DNA of 64,000 nucleotides from Albugo candida (GCA_905220665.1 CAJNAR010000007.1:310001-374000); one strand, 5' to 3'. Shown: positions 23,895 to 36,769, counted from the stretch's first letter. Translations and numbers: made by a program. The notes: generated by a model from the sequence alone, not told the origin.

Positions 23895-25910
23895 TCAATA
23901 CCGCTTGGGTGCAGTAAAATCTTTCGTCCATTGCTTCATGTCTATCGGATGCGATTCTTCGCTCGCTTCGATATCCTCGTGCCAAACCTTGATCGTTTTG
24001 TCGGCCTCACAGGTAATCAGTCGTCTACGATACAGTTTTGTTTCAGGTAGTACTTGGACACGGTTTTATAATCGTGACGTACAATCCTGTTTTGTCGAAC
24101 ATTGATGCATAGATTCCACACTCGCTATCCAGAGAGCCTACACGTGTAGAGTACATGTCATCGCTCGATTCTGGTGATGAAGAGTTCTCTCACCAGGTTG
24201 TACTTTGGTAAGCTCCTTTTGGAAGCAGTGACCAGTGTCATAATCCCAAAAATGCATCGAGCCATTATCAGCGCTGGAAACAAGCACTCCATCTTGATTG
24301 ATCGCCAGTGAGTTGACGACGGCATTATGACCGGAAAGATTCCGAAGGAATACTCCTTCTCGACAGTTCCATTTCTTGATGTTGTCAGCTGCTCCCGATA
24401 CAAATGTGTGGTCCTGGCAGAAGAATGTGAACCTTTGTACTACTTGACTGAGTACGGGTGTATTCGTACCATGGGCGATTTCGCCAAAGCGCGGATAGCC
24501 TTTTTGTGATGTGTCAGAGTGGTCATCACCTTTCCAGCCGCAAGATCCCACAGCTAAATCGATGCCAGACATTCCCATTACTCATACGAGGTGGAAGACA
24601 ATAGACTCGCACCTTGATGGTGCTATCAGCCGATCCTGTTATAACTTGCGGATCCGTTCCTTGCGTTTCCAAAGACCAGACAGTTCCATGATGGCCTGAT
24701 AAAACGTGAATCTGTTGCTTAGAACGCATGTCCCAAACCTGATGCAGGAAAACAAATAAGAACTTTACATTGATAGAGGGCGATGTGCTTACTCTGGCAA
24801 CTGCATCACGTCCACCAGTGATTAAAACATCCAACGTTGGATGGAGCTTTAATGAGAATACTCCGGAAAGATGACCATGATAGCTACGAATTACTTTGTT
24901 ACACTCCAAGTCCCAGCCTATACAAATCCACATCATCTATCGGTCACAGACCACCCGAACAAGAAAACGGGATATTGTACATAGCACTTTCTTGTCTTCT
25001 GCAGCTGAAAACAAGTATGGGTGACGAGGGCTCACTTCCAAGCCTCTTATAGTATTGATGTGACCCGTCAACGTTAGTCGAAGTTGGCCGGATGCCAAGT
25101 CCCAGACTTTGATGGTGCGATCGGCGGCACCGGTCACGAACCAATCGTTTGTTGGGTCGATCGCAATTGCACGAACCCAGCCTAGATGTCCTGATATCAC
25201 ACGCTTGAGCTTCCATGGAGCGTGCCACTTTGGTTTAGGAACTTCTGCTGCTCTTCGTCGAGTGATGGAATTGTGAGTAAGCGGTATAATTGAGCTTCCA
25301 CCATTCATAGTCGGCTTCTTTTCATAAGTCGTTAATGCCGATGATCTTGTACTGCCCAATGTACTAATTGTCGAATTCGAAGCAATATATGGTAAAATAT
25401 ATCTTGCCTACTAAAATATGATTTGATCTCAAACCTTTGCCCATTCTGTCTATGTTGCGTCTCCATTTCCTCCGCTAAACATTGCACGAAATCTTGAGAG
25501 CCTAAAACACATGCAGGAGCTGCTCATTACGGAGCTTCCCACAGTTGGCTATTTAGTCTCCTACCATCATTAGTGACTGCACTGGAAGGCTGGCTATCAG
25601 AAACTAACTTATTTGTGACTTGATTCCCCCATGTATTTGCGAAAGTGTCGTCGTCTTTGATTAATTGTGTTGGTAGGTGAAGGTACTTGTCGTTCAATTT
25701 CGTACAGACCCTAATTTTCTTGCTAAGAGTATCAAATATAATCAGAATTATTGTCAAGTCGATTGATAGTAAGAGAGCGTACGTTGGAGCGTAGTTGTAT
25801 CCGTTCAAATTGGAGTGTTTTGTGAGTGCAAATATCTCTGAAGTACGCAGAACTGACGTCGATATTTTCTCGCGTAATTCTTGCGTGGTTTCTATCTCCA
25901 TTTTCACCAT
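23895..25910 (-). CDS. PLRG1: Pleiotropic regulator 1 / Prp46, spliceosomal WD40 protein, 491 aa, ten exons
   Basis: Minus-strand exons are 25,910-25,783, 25,722-25,565, 25,501-25,435, 25,363-24,981, 24,917-24,793, 24,738-24,613, 24,553-24,470, 24,413-24,194, 24,137-24,083 and 24,024-23,895. The summed length is 1,476 nt, exactly 492 codons. All nine introns are 54-71 nt with GT...AG ends. The N-terminus carries the [12 protein letters not shown] and [10 protein letters not shown] blocks typical of PLRG1. [11 protein letters not shown] then precedes seven WD40 repeats ([47 protein letters not shown] and so on), and the end is [21 protein letters not shown]. The family is a component of the Prp19/CDC5L complex in spliceosome activation. 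It shares a 223-bp intergenic region with a divergent gene. Confidence 0.95.
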
Positions 25911-26133
25911 ATAATAACCAATCAAATGTCAGCTGTTTGTTACATTATTGTCACTGAATTTACATGGAGAACGCAAATGATCAAGAAAGCGCTGTATATG
26001 TACCGACAATCGAGGCCATTTTCACCGAAGTTTTCCACCAAACATGTAGATATCCGCATTTATTCTCACGTCATGTTTTCTGCACTCTGTAGATGCTTAC
26101 CATCAATGAAAATCTGATACACACAGCAGCGGA
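25911..26133. promoter_or_regulatory. Bidirectional promoter region
   Basis: Only 223 bp separate the PLRG1 ATG (minus) from the ATG of the zinc-module gene (plus). Both promoters and leaders must lie here or overlap the first exons. No specific element is called. Confidence 0.5.
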
Positions 26134-27027
26134 ATGCCACGCAAATACCGATTACCCAGGCTCATTCAGGTAGATCTCTATCTCCGCCATACGATACACT
26201 AACCAAATTCAACAGCTACCAACAGATCCTTCACCGAAATCTGATCGAAATGGCTAGTTTTGTAGATATGATTTTTGGAGTGTACTGGAATCCCAAGACG
26301 CTCACGGCGGAAGGAAGCACGAAAATGTCAGGAAGCATCAGTGAAAAGGGATCAGTTGATACCAATGTGCCCTCTCACTCGTGTTCAAGCGTATTAATGC
26401 AGGCGATGAAGGCTGAAGCACGGATGCGGTCGTTAGAGCTCGAGCATCAAAAATGGTTAAAGGAGCAGAAAAAAGTACAGATGCGTGAAAGAGCTCGCAT
26501 CATAGCTTTCATGAGTAGACGAGAAGATAAAGACAAGCCGAAGCAGCACAAGACATTATCAGTACCAGTCGCTTCTACCGGAATCCCGCTCACTTCTTTT
26601 ATTCCGCATCTGCCTTCATTGTATCCGGCAACTGCAATCGCAGTTCCGTGCTTCAATTGTATCGTAAATAAAAAATCCTCCTACGAGTGTCGAATCACTC
26701 TTCGACACACACAGACTGGTGCGATACTTCCAAATTCACCGCTCTTAGCTCCAAACTCTGCGCTCGGTCTTGCCATGGCGGCTCGACGACCTATTACAAA
26801 ACGTATCACAGGTATAAAATTTTGAAATGAGTTTATGTGATTTGATATTCAGCTTCCACTTTGTAATAGAGGCTTCCACTGCGTATAAATTCAAAAAAGT
26901 GTGCGTGGAATGTCGCGAGCGACATACTAGTTTGCATCATTGCCGCAAGGTCTATCGTCACACTGCACCAGAATGGACTGCCGAACGACGTAAAAAGTTG
27001 GCCAATGTCACCAGAGAGGTGACCTGA
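26134..27027 (+). CDS. Protein with two CX2CX9CX5H modules, 259 aa, three exons, function unknown
   Basis: Exons are 26,134-26,169, 26,226-26,811 and 26,870-27,027. The introns are 56 and 58 nt, and total coding length is 780 nt. The first exon supplies MPRKYRLPRLIQ and joins in frame to ILHRNLIEMASFVDMIFG, which is why I prefer this ATG to the one at 26,250. A central helix (about 70-105) is rich in Glu, Lys and Arg. Two cysteine/histidine modules follow with identical spacing: Cys144, Cys147, Cys157 and His163, then Cys219, Cys222, Cys232 and His238. Each continues CR-x3-RHT. They probably bind zinc, either each alone or as a pair. I cannot name the family. The last exon ends 16 bp before the VPS33 start. 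Confidence 0.75.
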
Positions 27028-27043
27028 AGAATCACTACTTTCA

Positions 27044-29162
27044 ATGGAAACAATACAAGAACACTCGTGCCGGCCGGATGTGTCTACTAGAGCCGTTATT
27101 TATATCACCCTCAACATTCTGATGGGTCCATCTGCAACTAATGGGAGCAGTTCACCGGATATTGGTCTTCCTTCAGACCGCTTACGTGGGCATTACATTG
27201 CTGCTCTCCGTCACATTATAGACTCGTTAAATTTGTCCAGTGACTCTGCACGATCTGAAGCTGGAAACGATTATGATGATATTTATATCATACCTTCCCA
27301 TTGCTATCATCACGTTTTTTCGTACATTCAGCTTGACGTCATAGATCTCCTCCAAGATGAGAAGCGAAGCTTGCACTTTGTCGACATTTCAGACTCGATG
27401 AAGAGCGTCCATTTTACCGGCCGCTTGTTTTTATTGTACTTGACATTCGGCAAGCTGGATGAAGTGGAGGCTGTAACAAGACACGCAACAAAACTGCTTT
27501 ATTTTTTCTCTGAATCTGCTCAGTCCAAGCAGACACGTTCGGTCTCTACGCATGTTTTCACTTTTGGAGAGACCACGGAATCGATACGAAAGCATTTGGT
27601 CATGTATCAGCAACGAAATCCCGCTTTCCCACCGATAAAGATTGCAAAGTTCCCAATAAGCTTTCTATCGCTCGACTCTGATCTTTTACTACTTGGTCAA
27701 GAAAATCTTTTGTACGATTTGTTTGTTCGAAATGAACATAATGCGCTTGGAAATGTCGTGACGGCGTTGCAGGATTTTCAGAAATTATTTGGAGTCTTCG
27801 AAAGCATCAAGTGCAAAGGGCAGCTTTCGATTGCTGTGGCGAACGGTCTAATGGAGTACTCGGAGCGAAATGATCATACTGGTAGTAAGAACGAAAAGAA
27901 GCACCAAAATAGGCGTTATACTCTGGTGGTGATGGACCGTTCAGTCGACCTCGTATCCCCATTTATCACACCACTTACTTACCATGCCCTTCTCGATCAG
28001 AACTTTGGAACTCGAGACGGATCGGTGCATTTGAATCCGAGCATCATACCAACTGATTCAAAAACTCCGACAAGCTCTCTACAAGCACCCACACATCGGG
28101 CTGAACAGGTAACTGGGATGCACCTCAATTCGTGTGACCCTATTTTCGCGCAAATACGTTCCAGTAGCATCGATACGCTTCCTGAAATGCTTAAAGAGAT
28201 GGCTTTAGAAATGAAGGGCAAGTTTGCATGCTTCCAGTCAACATCAAGCTCGGCCACGGTTGCGGATATTCAGGCATTCGTGAAGACCATTCCTTTGGAA
28301 AAAATCAAACAGCAAAAACTTGAAATACACATAAAATTGGTAGAGGATCTTTTGGCAATCGTCCACTCGGACGCATTCCGAAATGTGTGGATTCTGGAGA
28401 AGGAAATGATGGACGCATCCGTCGATGAAGACGAAGTTGTTGAGAAGCTCGAAACGATGATATCCAGCGATATATCGCTCACAGCCATTCTTCGGCTTGT
28501 TTGTCTATTCAGTCTGGTGCGTGGTGCAATTTCAACAGGAAAATATGACCAGTGGAGTACCTTAATCCAGCAAAAGCATGGCACGAAAGGTTTGCACTGT
28601 ATGATGCGGCTTTCGGAGCTTGGAATCCTAAAAATACGCTCAAGGACTTGGACGAAGTCCGGCGAGTCTGAATCATTCGACCTTTTCCAACGGATCTGCA
28701 TAGATTTCAATTTGCTTGACATGGAATTATCTGATCATTTGGCTTACGTTACGGGAGGGTACGCTCCTATATCTTGCCGCATTGTGGAAGAAATTGGTCG
28801 ATGTGGAAATTGGCTTGAAAAAGATAGTACCATCAAGCTATTGAAGGGAGCTCGTATAGAATTGACTACTTGTAAGGGCACAAAACGCAAAAAAGTAAAA
28901 TCATCAAAGAAGCGCGCTATCGTTGTCTGTATATTGGGTGGTATCACTCAGACCGAGATTGCTGGACTGCGGTGGCTATCGACGATATGTAAGTGATGCA
29001 ACAAGAAAGGACGACTTAAACTTTTTCTGACTCTGTGTAGTAGACTCGTGCGATTTTGTGATCTTGGCAACGAGTATATGCAACGGCGAAACCTTTTTGA
29101 TGCGACTGATCCACGGCATAGCAGAAGAAGACGCGACTATACAATCCGCATATCCTCGTTAG
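27044..29162 (+). CDS. VPS33: VPS33-like Sec1/Munc18 protein (HOPS/CORVET subunit), 688 aa, two exons
   Basis: Exon 1 (27,044-28,988) joins exon 2 (29,041-29,162) over a 52-nt intron (GTAAGT...TGTGTAG); total 2,067 nt. VPS33 signatures appear in order: VVMDRSVDLVSPFITPLTYH, a TVADIQAFVKTIP block, LTAILRLVCLFSLV, AYVTGGYAPISCRIVEE and VVCILGGITQTEIAGLRWLS. The last exon gives the family's closing strand (FVILATSICNGETFL). Sec1/Munc18 proteins clasp SNAREs; VPS33 does so within the HOPS and CORVET tethers at late endosomes and vacuoles. The N-terminal 80 residues are more diverged than the rest. Start is the first ATG, 16 bp after the upstream stop on the same strand. Confidence 0.9.
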
Positions 29163-31765
29163 AAACAATATTGGTTCGAGTCAGGTAACGCTTGTTATAG
29201 ATTCGAAATGCATTTATTCCCACGATTACTTGGCACGGTCAAACATATACTGAGAAGATGTCATGATGGATGAAACCTGTTAATGTGACAAATTGACACA
29301 AGAGAACCTGAAGGTTAGATTCAGTTGAAATGAATGTAGGTTGAGGATAAGAGCGGATCAATACGACTCTAGCACGCTTCGTTTCGAATTTCTTTCATAA
29401 CAACCAGACAGAGGTCAGCTTTTTAAGCTGAAAATTGTCGTCTATCGCCCTAATATATTCTGTCGATTCTATTATATTACGGCGATGCTGCCTCTCTGGA
29501 CTCTACGCGTATTTTTGACGCTCCATCATGTAAGAGTGTTCGTGTGGTAGACATGTTAGTATATACGTACATTCCTACCTTCAAGACATGTGGCTTCAAC
29601 TCAATGAGTAAGGAAACTATCACCCTGCATTAATTGCAGGGATGCATTTGTGAGGAATTACAATGCATGACAAATTTTGAGGGGAACGGAATGGCCATTA
29701 CTTCATAATCGTCAATACATTCCGGCGATATAGAAGGTGTGGTCGGTCCCCACACTATAGCGCTCAAAATCGATCTGCTTATTACGCATTAAGAGAATCC
29801 TTGGTGTGATCAAGAACGCAGAATATAATAATGGTAGCAAATCATCACTAAAGAAATTGGACGCTCGAAGTTCTATGGGGGTTTGGAAGACAAGGCATAG
29901 CTATTTTAATCTCAATGAGTGTGGTGTGACGGCAATAGAAGTCACGGTTTCTACGAAACTGATCGTGCATCAGCTTGGATGCATAGTTGGCAACACTCTC
30001 ACTGCACAACCGGAGGAAAAAGTGGAATGTGATGCCGCAGGGTCCAAGCAAATTAGATGTCAACTACGTCCCATACGAACAAAGTAGGTTTGCAGCTATG
30101 CGACTTCCACAAGAATGCAGATAGTTATGTAACACAGATTCGTATTACACAGAAATGCAGCACCTTTGATGCATCTGGGTCAGAAGCAAGGGTTGAGATG
30201 TTCTCGAACGACTGCAGAACATGCAAATTCAAAGCCGATATCGACGGGGGCTATGCTTCTACAGTGTTCGATCCCACTACCACCGACCAAGGGCTCTCGA
30301 ACCCTCCCGCGGATTCTGGCGGGAGACCAGCGAAGCTCAAATTGTGTACGTATTTAAATTCTCCTTGTGCTTTTATAACGTGTTTACATTCGCAATTAGA
30401 GGATCAATCAGCTTCGAGTTGTGCGAGAAGCAGCAAAATGACACCATAAAACATGAAGCGTGTTGAAGGAGGGCATGCCATGCCGTTGTCTCCGCTTCCT
30501 GCACCTCAGCAAGAAGCATCATCCAAGTCATTGTAATAGGCCAATAAAATAGAAGAACGCAAGTTCTATATATCAGCCGAGGGCGAAGCGACGAAAGCGA
30601 GATTGACATTAAAGAGCCAAAAGTATGCGTGAAGGAGGAAGACTTTGTTGTTGTCAATGTGGATGCACAACACACACAAAGGATTGAGCTGACGTGACGT
30701 CTAACAGTTGAACTCTACCATCTGGCTTTATCTCTCTTTGCGACATGCTGAATAGGTTACGCAGTTCAGATTAGAAGGATTGTGCAGTTTCCATTATACA
30801 CCATCATGTTTTCTAAAAGTTTGATCAGTGCTCCAATAATGGGATCAAACGATTAGAGCTGAATTGGGAGAACTTCCACAGGAGAATCAAAAGCTCCGAA
30901 CCCGACTAAAATAGACGTATTTATCGGTAAATAGTATAGCTAGCTCTAGTATTATTCTAATAAGCTGATTCGACCCATAATGTTCTTATGTAACACTTTT
31001 AAGCACACTACTATTATATGACAATACTGTCGCTTATTAAGTGTTCGAGTGTCGCAGATACAAGGACTATTTGTGTTTACTACAGTAATGGAATCAGAGC
31101 GTGTGGGTATAATATCTACCGGAATTTGTTGGAAGTTGAAAGGCTACCAGGAGCCATGAGCGGGTTCACTTATAGCACGACTTTTTTAACTGACATACAT
31201 CAAGTGAAGGAGTGTGCCAAGCGTCAAAGCAATTCACCAGCGCGTTAAGCCATCTAGCGGCACCTTATACACTCCACTCTCCAATCGACTAATTACCGAT
31301 ACGAATTGTCTGTGAGTATCATTCATTCAATCGGTGTGGCAAATATTCAAGTTAAATGGATACAATCGCTTCTTTAAGAGGAAGGGATCTATTGGGTCAC
31401 GGTGAAGCGTATCGAGTGTAGGGTCAAATGGATAAAGCTTATATTTATTGTATTTCCCTGAAAAAAGATACTGTAAAGCGTTTGATACAAGTCCACCTGC
31501 CAAATCGCAATGAGAATACTTGAATCATCGAGAGAATTGTGCGATTTATGGCGATTCATCTTGGCTTAAACTTACTGGAATGTCAATAATCTATTCAAAG
31601 GAGAGACAGCAGCAGCCTGCATGCTTACAAGCGGTCTGTTGTCGGCTATTGCATAACACACTACTTGAAAACTATTGGCGAACGATTCATGGTGAAGCAG
31701 TGAAATGAATACAAGTATATTTGACTTGTTGACTTTTCTTATTTTGATACAAAATGAGTGAAAAT
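29163..31765. other. Gene-poor stretch
   Basis: No ORF shows domain character. The frames near 29,806-30,449 overlap in three phases without a consistent protein. A small perfect hairpin (CTCCCGC...GCGGGAG, 8-nt loop) lies near 30,305-30,326. Confidence 0.45.
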
Positions 31766-32044
31766 CTAATCATTTGATGTCTCTTTACAGACCAAGTGCA
31801 TTGTTAGTTTCATAGCATAAGTCAGTGTGCATAGGCAGCAGACAAACAAAGTGATCACAAAGGCTCCTGATCCAAGTGAACCGGAAGGAACACCTCCTTT
31901 CTCGTCATAGTTGTTACTGGAATAGCCATAATCCAAGCCAATCGGTAATCCAACTGCCCAAAACATTGCGTGTGTTGCAAGTAGATTGAACGTCCAGCCG
32001 TAATTTTCTTGAAGGAATGACAACACGGTCCGTTCTCCCTTCAT
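31766..32044 (-). CDS. Small membrane protein, 92 aa, unknown function
   Basis: A minus-strand ORF starting [12 protein letters not shown]. Two hydrophobic stretches, roughly residues 18-38 ([19 protein letters not shown]) and 60-82 ([21 protein letters not shown]), should span a membrane. They flank a short polar glycine-rich loop. Length and composition fit a genuine small protein, but I do not recognise a family. An upstream exon cannot be excluded. A TATATA sequence lies about 10-15 bp before the ATG. Confidence 0.5.
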   Translation of the reverse strand: MKGERTVLSFLQENYGWTFNLLATHAMFWAVGLPIGLDYGYSSNNYDEKGGVPSGSLGSGAFVITLFVCCLCTLTYAMKLTMHLVCKETSND

Positions 32045-32590
32045 CGATGTGTATATATCCGTAAGGTGTGCTTGTTCTCAACAGATTTCAATGAACGGTC
32101 GCACTCTACTTTTGATATCTTACAGTCCGTAAAATACCTTTATTCCTCATCTGACACTTCGATCGATTGCTGCAGGTGCTTTTTCTGACGAAAACAAACC
32201 AATTGTCACTCACGCTGTTATTAGTTCGGTTTACCAACTCAATATCGAGGAGATCGCTTTCTTGTTTCACGTTCATTGCTGATACACAAGGTCTCGGGCG
32301 TGTTACCAATGTAATATTGCAACACGCTCTCGATCGTATCTTTTCAGGGATCCAAATGCATACAGCCAGTTGGGTAAAAAGCGATAAAGATATTAATCAT
32401 ACTTTTGAAAAGTATTCGCATTGATGCATTCCAATCGCTCTTTAGAAGAACAAGATGTGCCATAGTACGCACCGATTCTCCCTCATCGACGCGTACGAAA
32501 CAGTTGACAGTTGAGTCAATAGTATACTATAATGCTGGACTTATCCAACCGTTAATCGTCTGACTTATTCTAATCTTTAGACTCGAATCT
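32045..32590. other. Intergenic region between divergent genes
   Basis: This separates the small membrane gene (minus) from the C2-domain gene region (plus). No coding frame stands out. Confidence 0.35.
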
Positions 32591-32599
32591 TTGAATCAT

Positions 32600-35500
32600 G
32601 TTACCGCTTTAACTTCAAATTTAATCCTTCCTCAAGGTACGGGGTACGCGTACTTTGTGTCATGGAAGTGCGGCAAAGAGTCCATTCAACACCGTCGTCG
32701 AGTAATTCTCAACCCCAACCTTCCATCTCGTCTTGGTTCGTACCATACGTTATATCAAATATGTAATCCCACACAACAAATCCTCCAGGATTTGCTATGA
32801 AAAGAATAAAAAAATCGCACTGAATCGCACTCCAAAACGAGTTCTTGTTTACATGTCTTAAAAGAATGCAAAGTATTCCCTCAAGTGATATCAAAACTGG
32901 CTTCAGGAGATATGATCTTCATCTCGAATTTCATCTCATGAATGAGTCATCCGGTGCAGGTCCTACGCATTCCTCTCCACCGTCATCCAATGGAAATCAA
33001 CCCATGTGTTCTCTGTAGTCGTTGCAATCCATCAATCAATAGATCCGCAAATTTCAGACGGGGATGTTATCACGATTTGTACCAGTTTCGAGCTGGAAAA
33101 GCTATTGGAGAAATTCTCGCAATATAACCCCAAAGCCACTATACAAAAAAGCCCTCCGTCAATCGGCAAACTCGCAATGTGAACCGTAATTTACTCGTAC
33201 TCAATGAGATACTGACCACACGTACTCTACAGCTCCAAATTGAGACGTATTGAACACACAAATTTGACATTAAAAGCTCTGCAAAAATCATTTGAAAATT
33301 ATACCACTCAGGCAAACCCAAAAACCTTGCAAGCATATTCTGAAGTCGGTCCCATATTCGAATCAAATGAAATCGAGCAGGAAGATCCACTATCAAAGGG
33401 AGATGCATCACACTTAGAAAAACATGTCGTCTCAACGAAAACGTGTGATGTCTGTGATGTGTCTTCGCCGGATGCACCGAGACACTCCTGTACCGCTTTA
33501 GAGCCAATAATATCTTGATACGTCACGGTTGCGCCCAATCCGCAGCAGATATGCAGAAAAAGTATGCAGAACCCCCATATTTCGCAGTAACTATATCAGC
33601 ATGACACGACCATCGCAAGTCAATAAACAGGGACATTCATCATCACAGTGGAGCAAGCAGTTGATTTACCTGGATTACAAATAGTCGGATCGCTTGGACC
33701 GTATACCAAACTCTCGCTACTCTCGTGCAATTAATCGCAACAGACCAAACCGACTGAATTGGGAGGCCGAAATCCCATCTGGAAGAAAATATAACAAAAT
33801 GCAATTGACGCACATATAAAACAGCTCTATCACTCCAATTCCGCTTTTGAAGATAGAAATTTGAAATTACAATTATATCGCTGACGATCTTATGGCTTGT
33901 GCTCTGTTGGATTTGAGTCCGTTCTTATCTTATCCAAATGTGGAGATCAGAAGATGGTTCATGCTGTCGTCTCGAGGAGCAGCTGCGGCACTCACGCGGC
34001 CGTATCAATCGAATTCGCCCAGAAGTTTTCTCAGTGTCCGTTTTTCGCCGGAAGAAAACGCTCTTTCACCTTCAAAAAAGCACAAATTCCGTATGCATCA
34101 GCTTCGATCCATTGGAACCGTAATTATCGTTTGTACTTTGTGCAAGTCTTCCAGTGTCTCGAGGCGCATGTCTTCTCACCTGACTGATAGTGTAAGCGAT
34201 CGAGTGATTGTCAATGTATTGAAAGGAGCCTGGTGATATCGCTGAACTGCCATGCTGACGTCTACAAAGGATGTCTGGTGAAAGCTGCAGCGAAGCTTCC
34301 TTTTCGAGGTCTTTCTGCTGGGTTGAGGAGCAGAAGCCGATGGAGAAGGACGAAAGCTCGTGGAATGTGGGTGAGCGTTTCTGCTGGCGCGATGGATTGA
34401 AATATTGAATTCTCAATGATCATGAAATCCCTCCTTCTGAAATTCAAGCTCCATCCCATACTTCTTGAAAAGGTCATTTCTATGTCGATCTGTATAGCCT
34501 CCACGTTTGCACAAAGCAATGCCAACCAGACGTGGATTTCCATATCAAAAACATTCATAAGGTGACACTTACTCTCGATTAAACTTTGAAGACACGCTGC
34601 ATGAGACTCCAGTGTTGAAAACTGCCGATCCTGTCTTCCAAGAAAGAGTCTGCTGGAAAGTACGCCATCGAGATGCCGTCCTGCACATTCAGACCATCGA
34701 CTTTAGCACGGATGCGTCGTTCGGAGAGATGTCGATCGATTTGTTCAAGATGTTGCAACACAACGCCGACAAGCTCATGTACCGTGATTTTAGTGCGGCA
34801 GTCTCCAAAATACTGAGTCGAAAAAAATAATCTGATTAAAAGTCTGATGACACCAACGCATCCGATTCAGTGAGCTTGCATTCGTATAAATCCACTAGAG
34901 ACGACCTTGACCGTTTTTGACCTCAGGATATCCAGTAGAGCGCTCTCAACAACTCCGTCGAGCAAGAAACGAATTGCAGGTTTCCTGATGGCCGAATTTG
35001 AGTATGTAAAATCCACTCATGATCTCTTCCGATTCCGTCTCCCCAAAGAGACTCAGCTTTTGGAACGCGAAGAAAAGTAATGCAATGTGGAGTCTCTGAA
35101 GGCGACATTCGACCGCTTTGGTCGCATTCTTCGGATCTTCAAATAACTCGATCTCGAATATGCACGAGTCATGTCATGAAAGGACAAGCTGAGATCGTCG
35201 CCTTGATTTGGATTGTTTGTGATTCTCTGTATCAAAGTCGATTTGGAATACTTTGGAGCGTATGTGTTTTATGGTCTCATCATTCTTTTACTGTATCAGC
35301 TCCGATTTCGACTGAGTCACGCGTATTTGGATTGTTGAATCGGTCATTTGGAGTACGAGAATGACCAAATTGATAATTTGAAAATGCATCGGCCGCTTGC
35401 TGCACTCTATCTCGCGGTCCATGGAGCCCAATTGACCCAAGGCACAGAGAAAGCCATTACGGAGGCACTTTATGTGCTGTCTAAAGATTCATCAACTGCA

Positions 35501-36769
35501 AAGAGAAGGCTGTATGTGACGATGAAATATTTACCAGATGATAGAGATCCATACACTGGAACCGTTTTTATCCCGTGGGGATTCGAAGAAGTACTGATTG
35601 GGTGGACTCGAGCAATTGAGATGAGCACATCGCCAATATGGAGAACAAAGTTCATACCACCGCATCTGACGGCTACCACCAATACACTTGCATCGGCTTT
35701 TGGGTCCAATACCCGAAATGACTCCTCTTTCCGAAATTTGAATGTATCGTGGCGCCATGATCCTCAAGAATGCAATTGCTCAAGATGTCGGACGTATTTG
35801 GCTTACAAAAGAAAACACACTGAAGATCTTGTGGATGAGACACCTCCGACATGCGGAACCGATAGCCATGCGTTCTTCTTTCTGAAACCTCAATGCCGAA
35901 AGATGAATTTGGTTCCATGGAAATCAAGCCCAGGATTGATCCAATTCGAGTTGGGCATGAGTACGAATGGAGAGATCAAAGAAATACCCTAATTTATCGT
36001 CGCCAGTGGATAACCCCATTGAGTTATGTAGCCACAACATCCGACCGAATGCATTAGAGGACCATACCTCTGAATCTGCTACAGCAATTTGAAGACAAAT
36101 CAACGCATTCGAGTCGGAGTCTTCTCCATCATTTTCCACATTGCAAATTCGAGTGAAATTATGTGAATTAGAACACATCCGACTCACACATTTGCGTCAA
36201 AGTACTCAAGCGAACGAAGAAACAGTGTGAATCTGGACACTCCATCGGAGACGTCACCGGGCAATTACGAAGACTCGAGTCATCGTGAGATCAATTCCTC
36301 AGAGAAAACACCATTACCATCCACACAGGAGCCAAACGAGCATATTACGACTATGTGTGATCGGCATTGGCTCAAAAAGAAAAATTCTCGCATGCTGTTC
36401 TTGGCGGCCAGGTGGTAGATACTTTTAACAAGATGATGGATACCATAAAAACTGTGCAAGATTAAAGTCGGTCGAGCATGTGGTACAGTTACCTGTGTGG
36501 AGAATGTCTTTAATTGGAACCATCCATGGAAAACAGCGGTCGTTTGTGTCATTTTCCTGACAGCTGCATTCATTTTCTCTGTGATTCCGGGGCGCTGGAT
36601 CGTCTTCTTATTCGGTTGTTTAGAGTTTGGTGCAACGTTACTGAAGGATCATCCACCAAGCAATCGATTTCGAAATATGTTGTGGAATTTCCTGTCATCA
36701 ATTTCCACAGACAAAGATCTCATCAAAGTGTACTCGGACCAAAGAGAGAGAGATATCGTTAAAGAATGA
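32600..36769 (+). CDS. Intron-rich C2-domain/transmembrane gene (MCTP-like); model incomplete, possibly decayed
   Basis: Coding-like sequence runs through changing plus-strand frames. Firm pieces are an exon 32,960-33,178 (with HVFSVVVAIHQSIDPQ and FELEKLLEKFSQYNP), a 54-nt intron 33,179-33,232, an exon 33,233-33,442, a 59-nt intron 33,443-33,501, and an exon from 33,502. C2-like strands follow: AVDLPGLQIVGSLGPYTKL near 33,660, GGRNPIWKK near 33,770, DDLMACALLDLSPFL near 33,886, and TADPVFQERVCWKV near 34,620. The segment 35,348-35,992 is long and open but unassigned. The end (about 36,490-36,769) has FNWNHPWKTAVV followed by two hydrophobic helices and HPPSNRF, resembling the C-terminus of MCTP membrane-tether proteins. 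One frame change near 33,885 has no obvious intron, so part may be broken. Confidence 0.45.

Noticed and set aside
26250..26252. ATG at 26,250 as the start of the zinc-module gene
   Set aside because: A spliced 12-codon exon (26,134-26,169) joins in frame with a 56-nt intron of the local type and extends the protein sensibly. The 26,250 ATG would be an internal Met.
28270..28722. Minus-strand ORF of 150 codons
   Set aside because: It is fully antisense to VPS33 and has no protein features of its own.
30260..30345. Possible tRNA-like sequence (GGGTTCGAGAGCCC on the minus strand, next to a perfect 7-bp hairpin)
   Set aside because: The T-arm and a variable-arm-like hairpin are suggestive, but I could not fold a complete cloverleaf.
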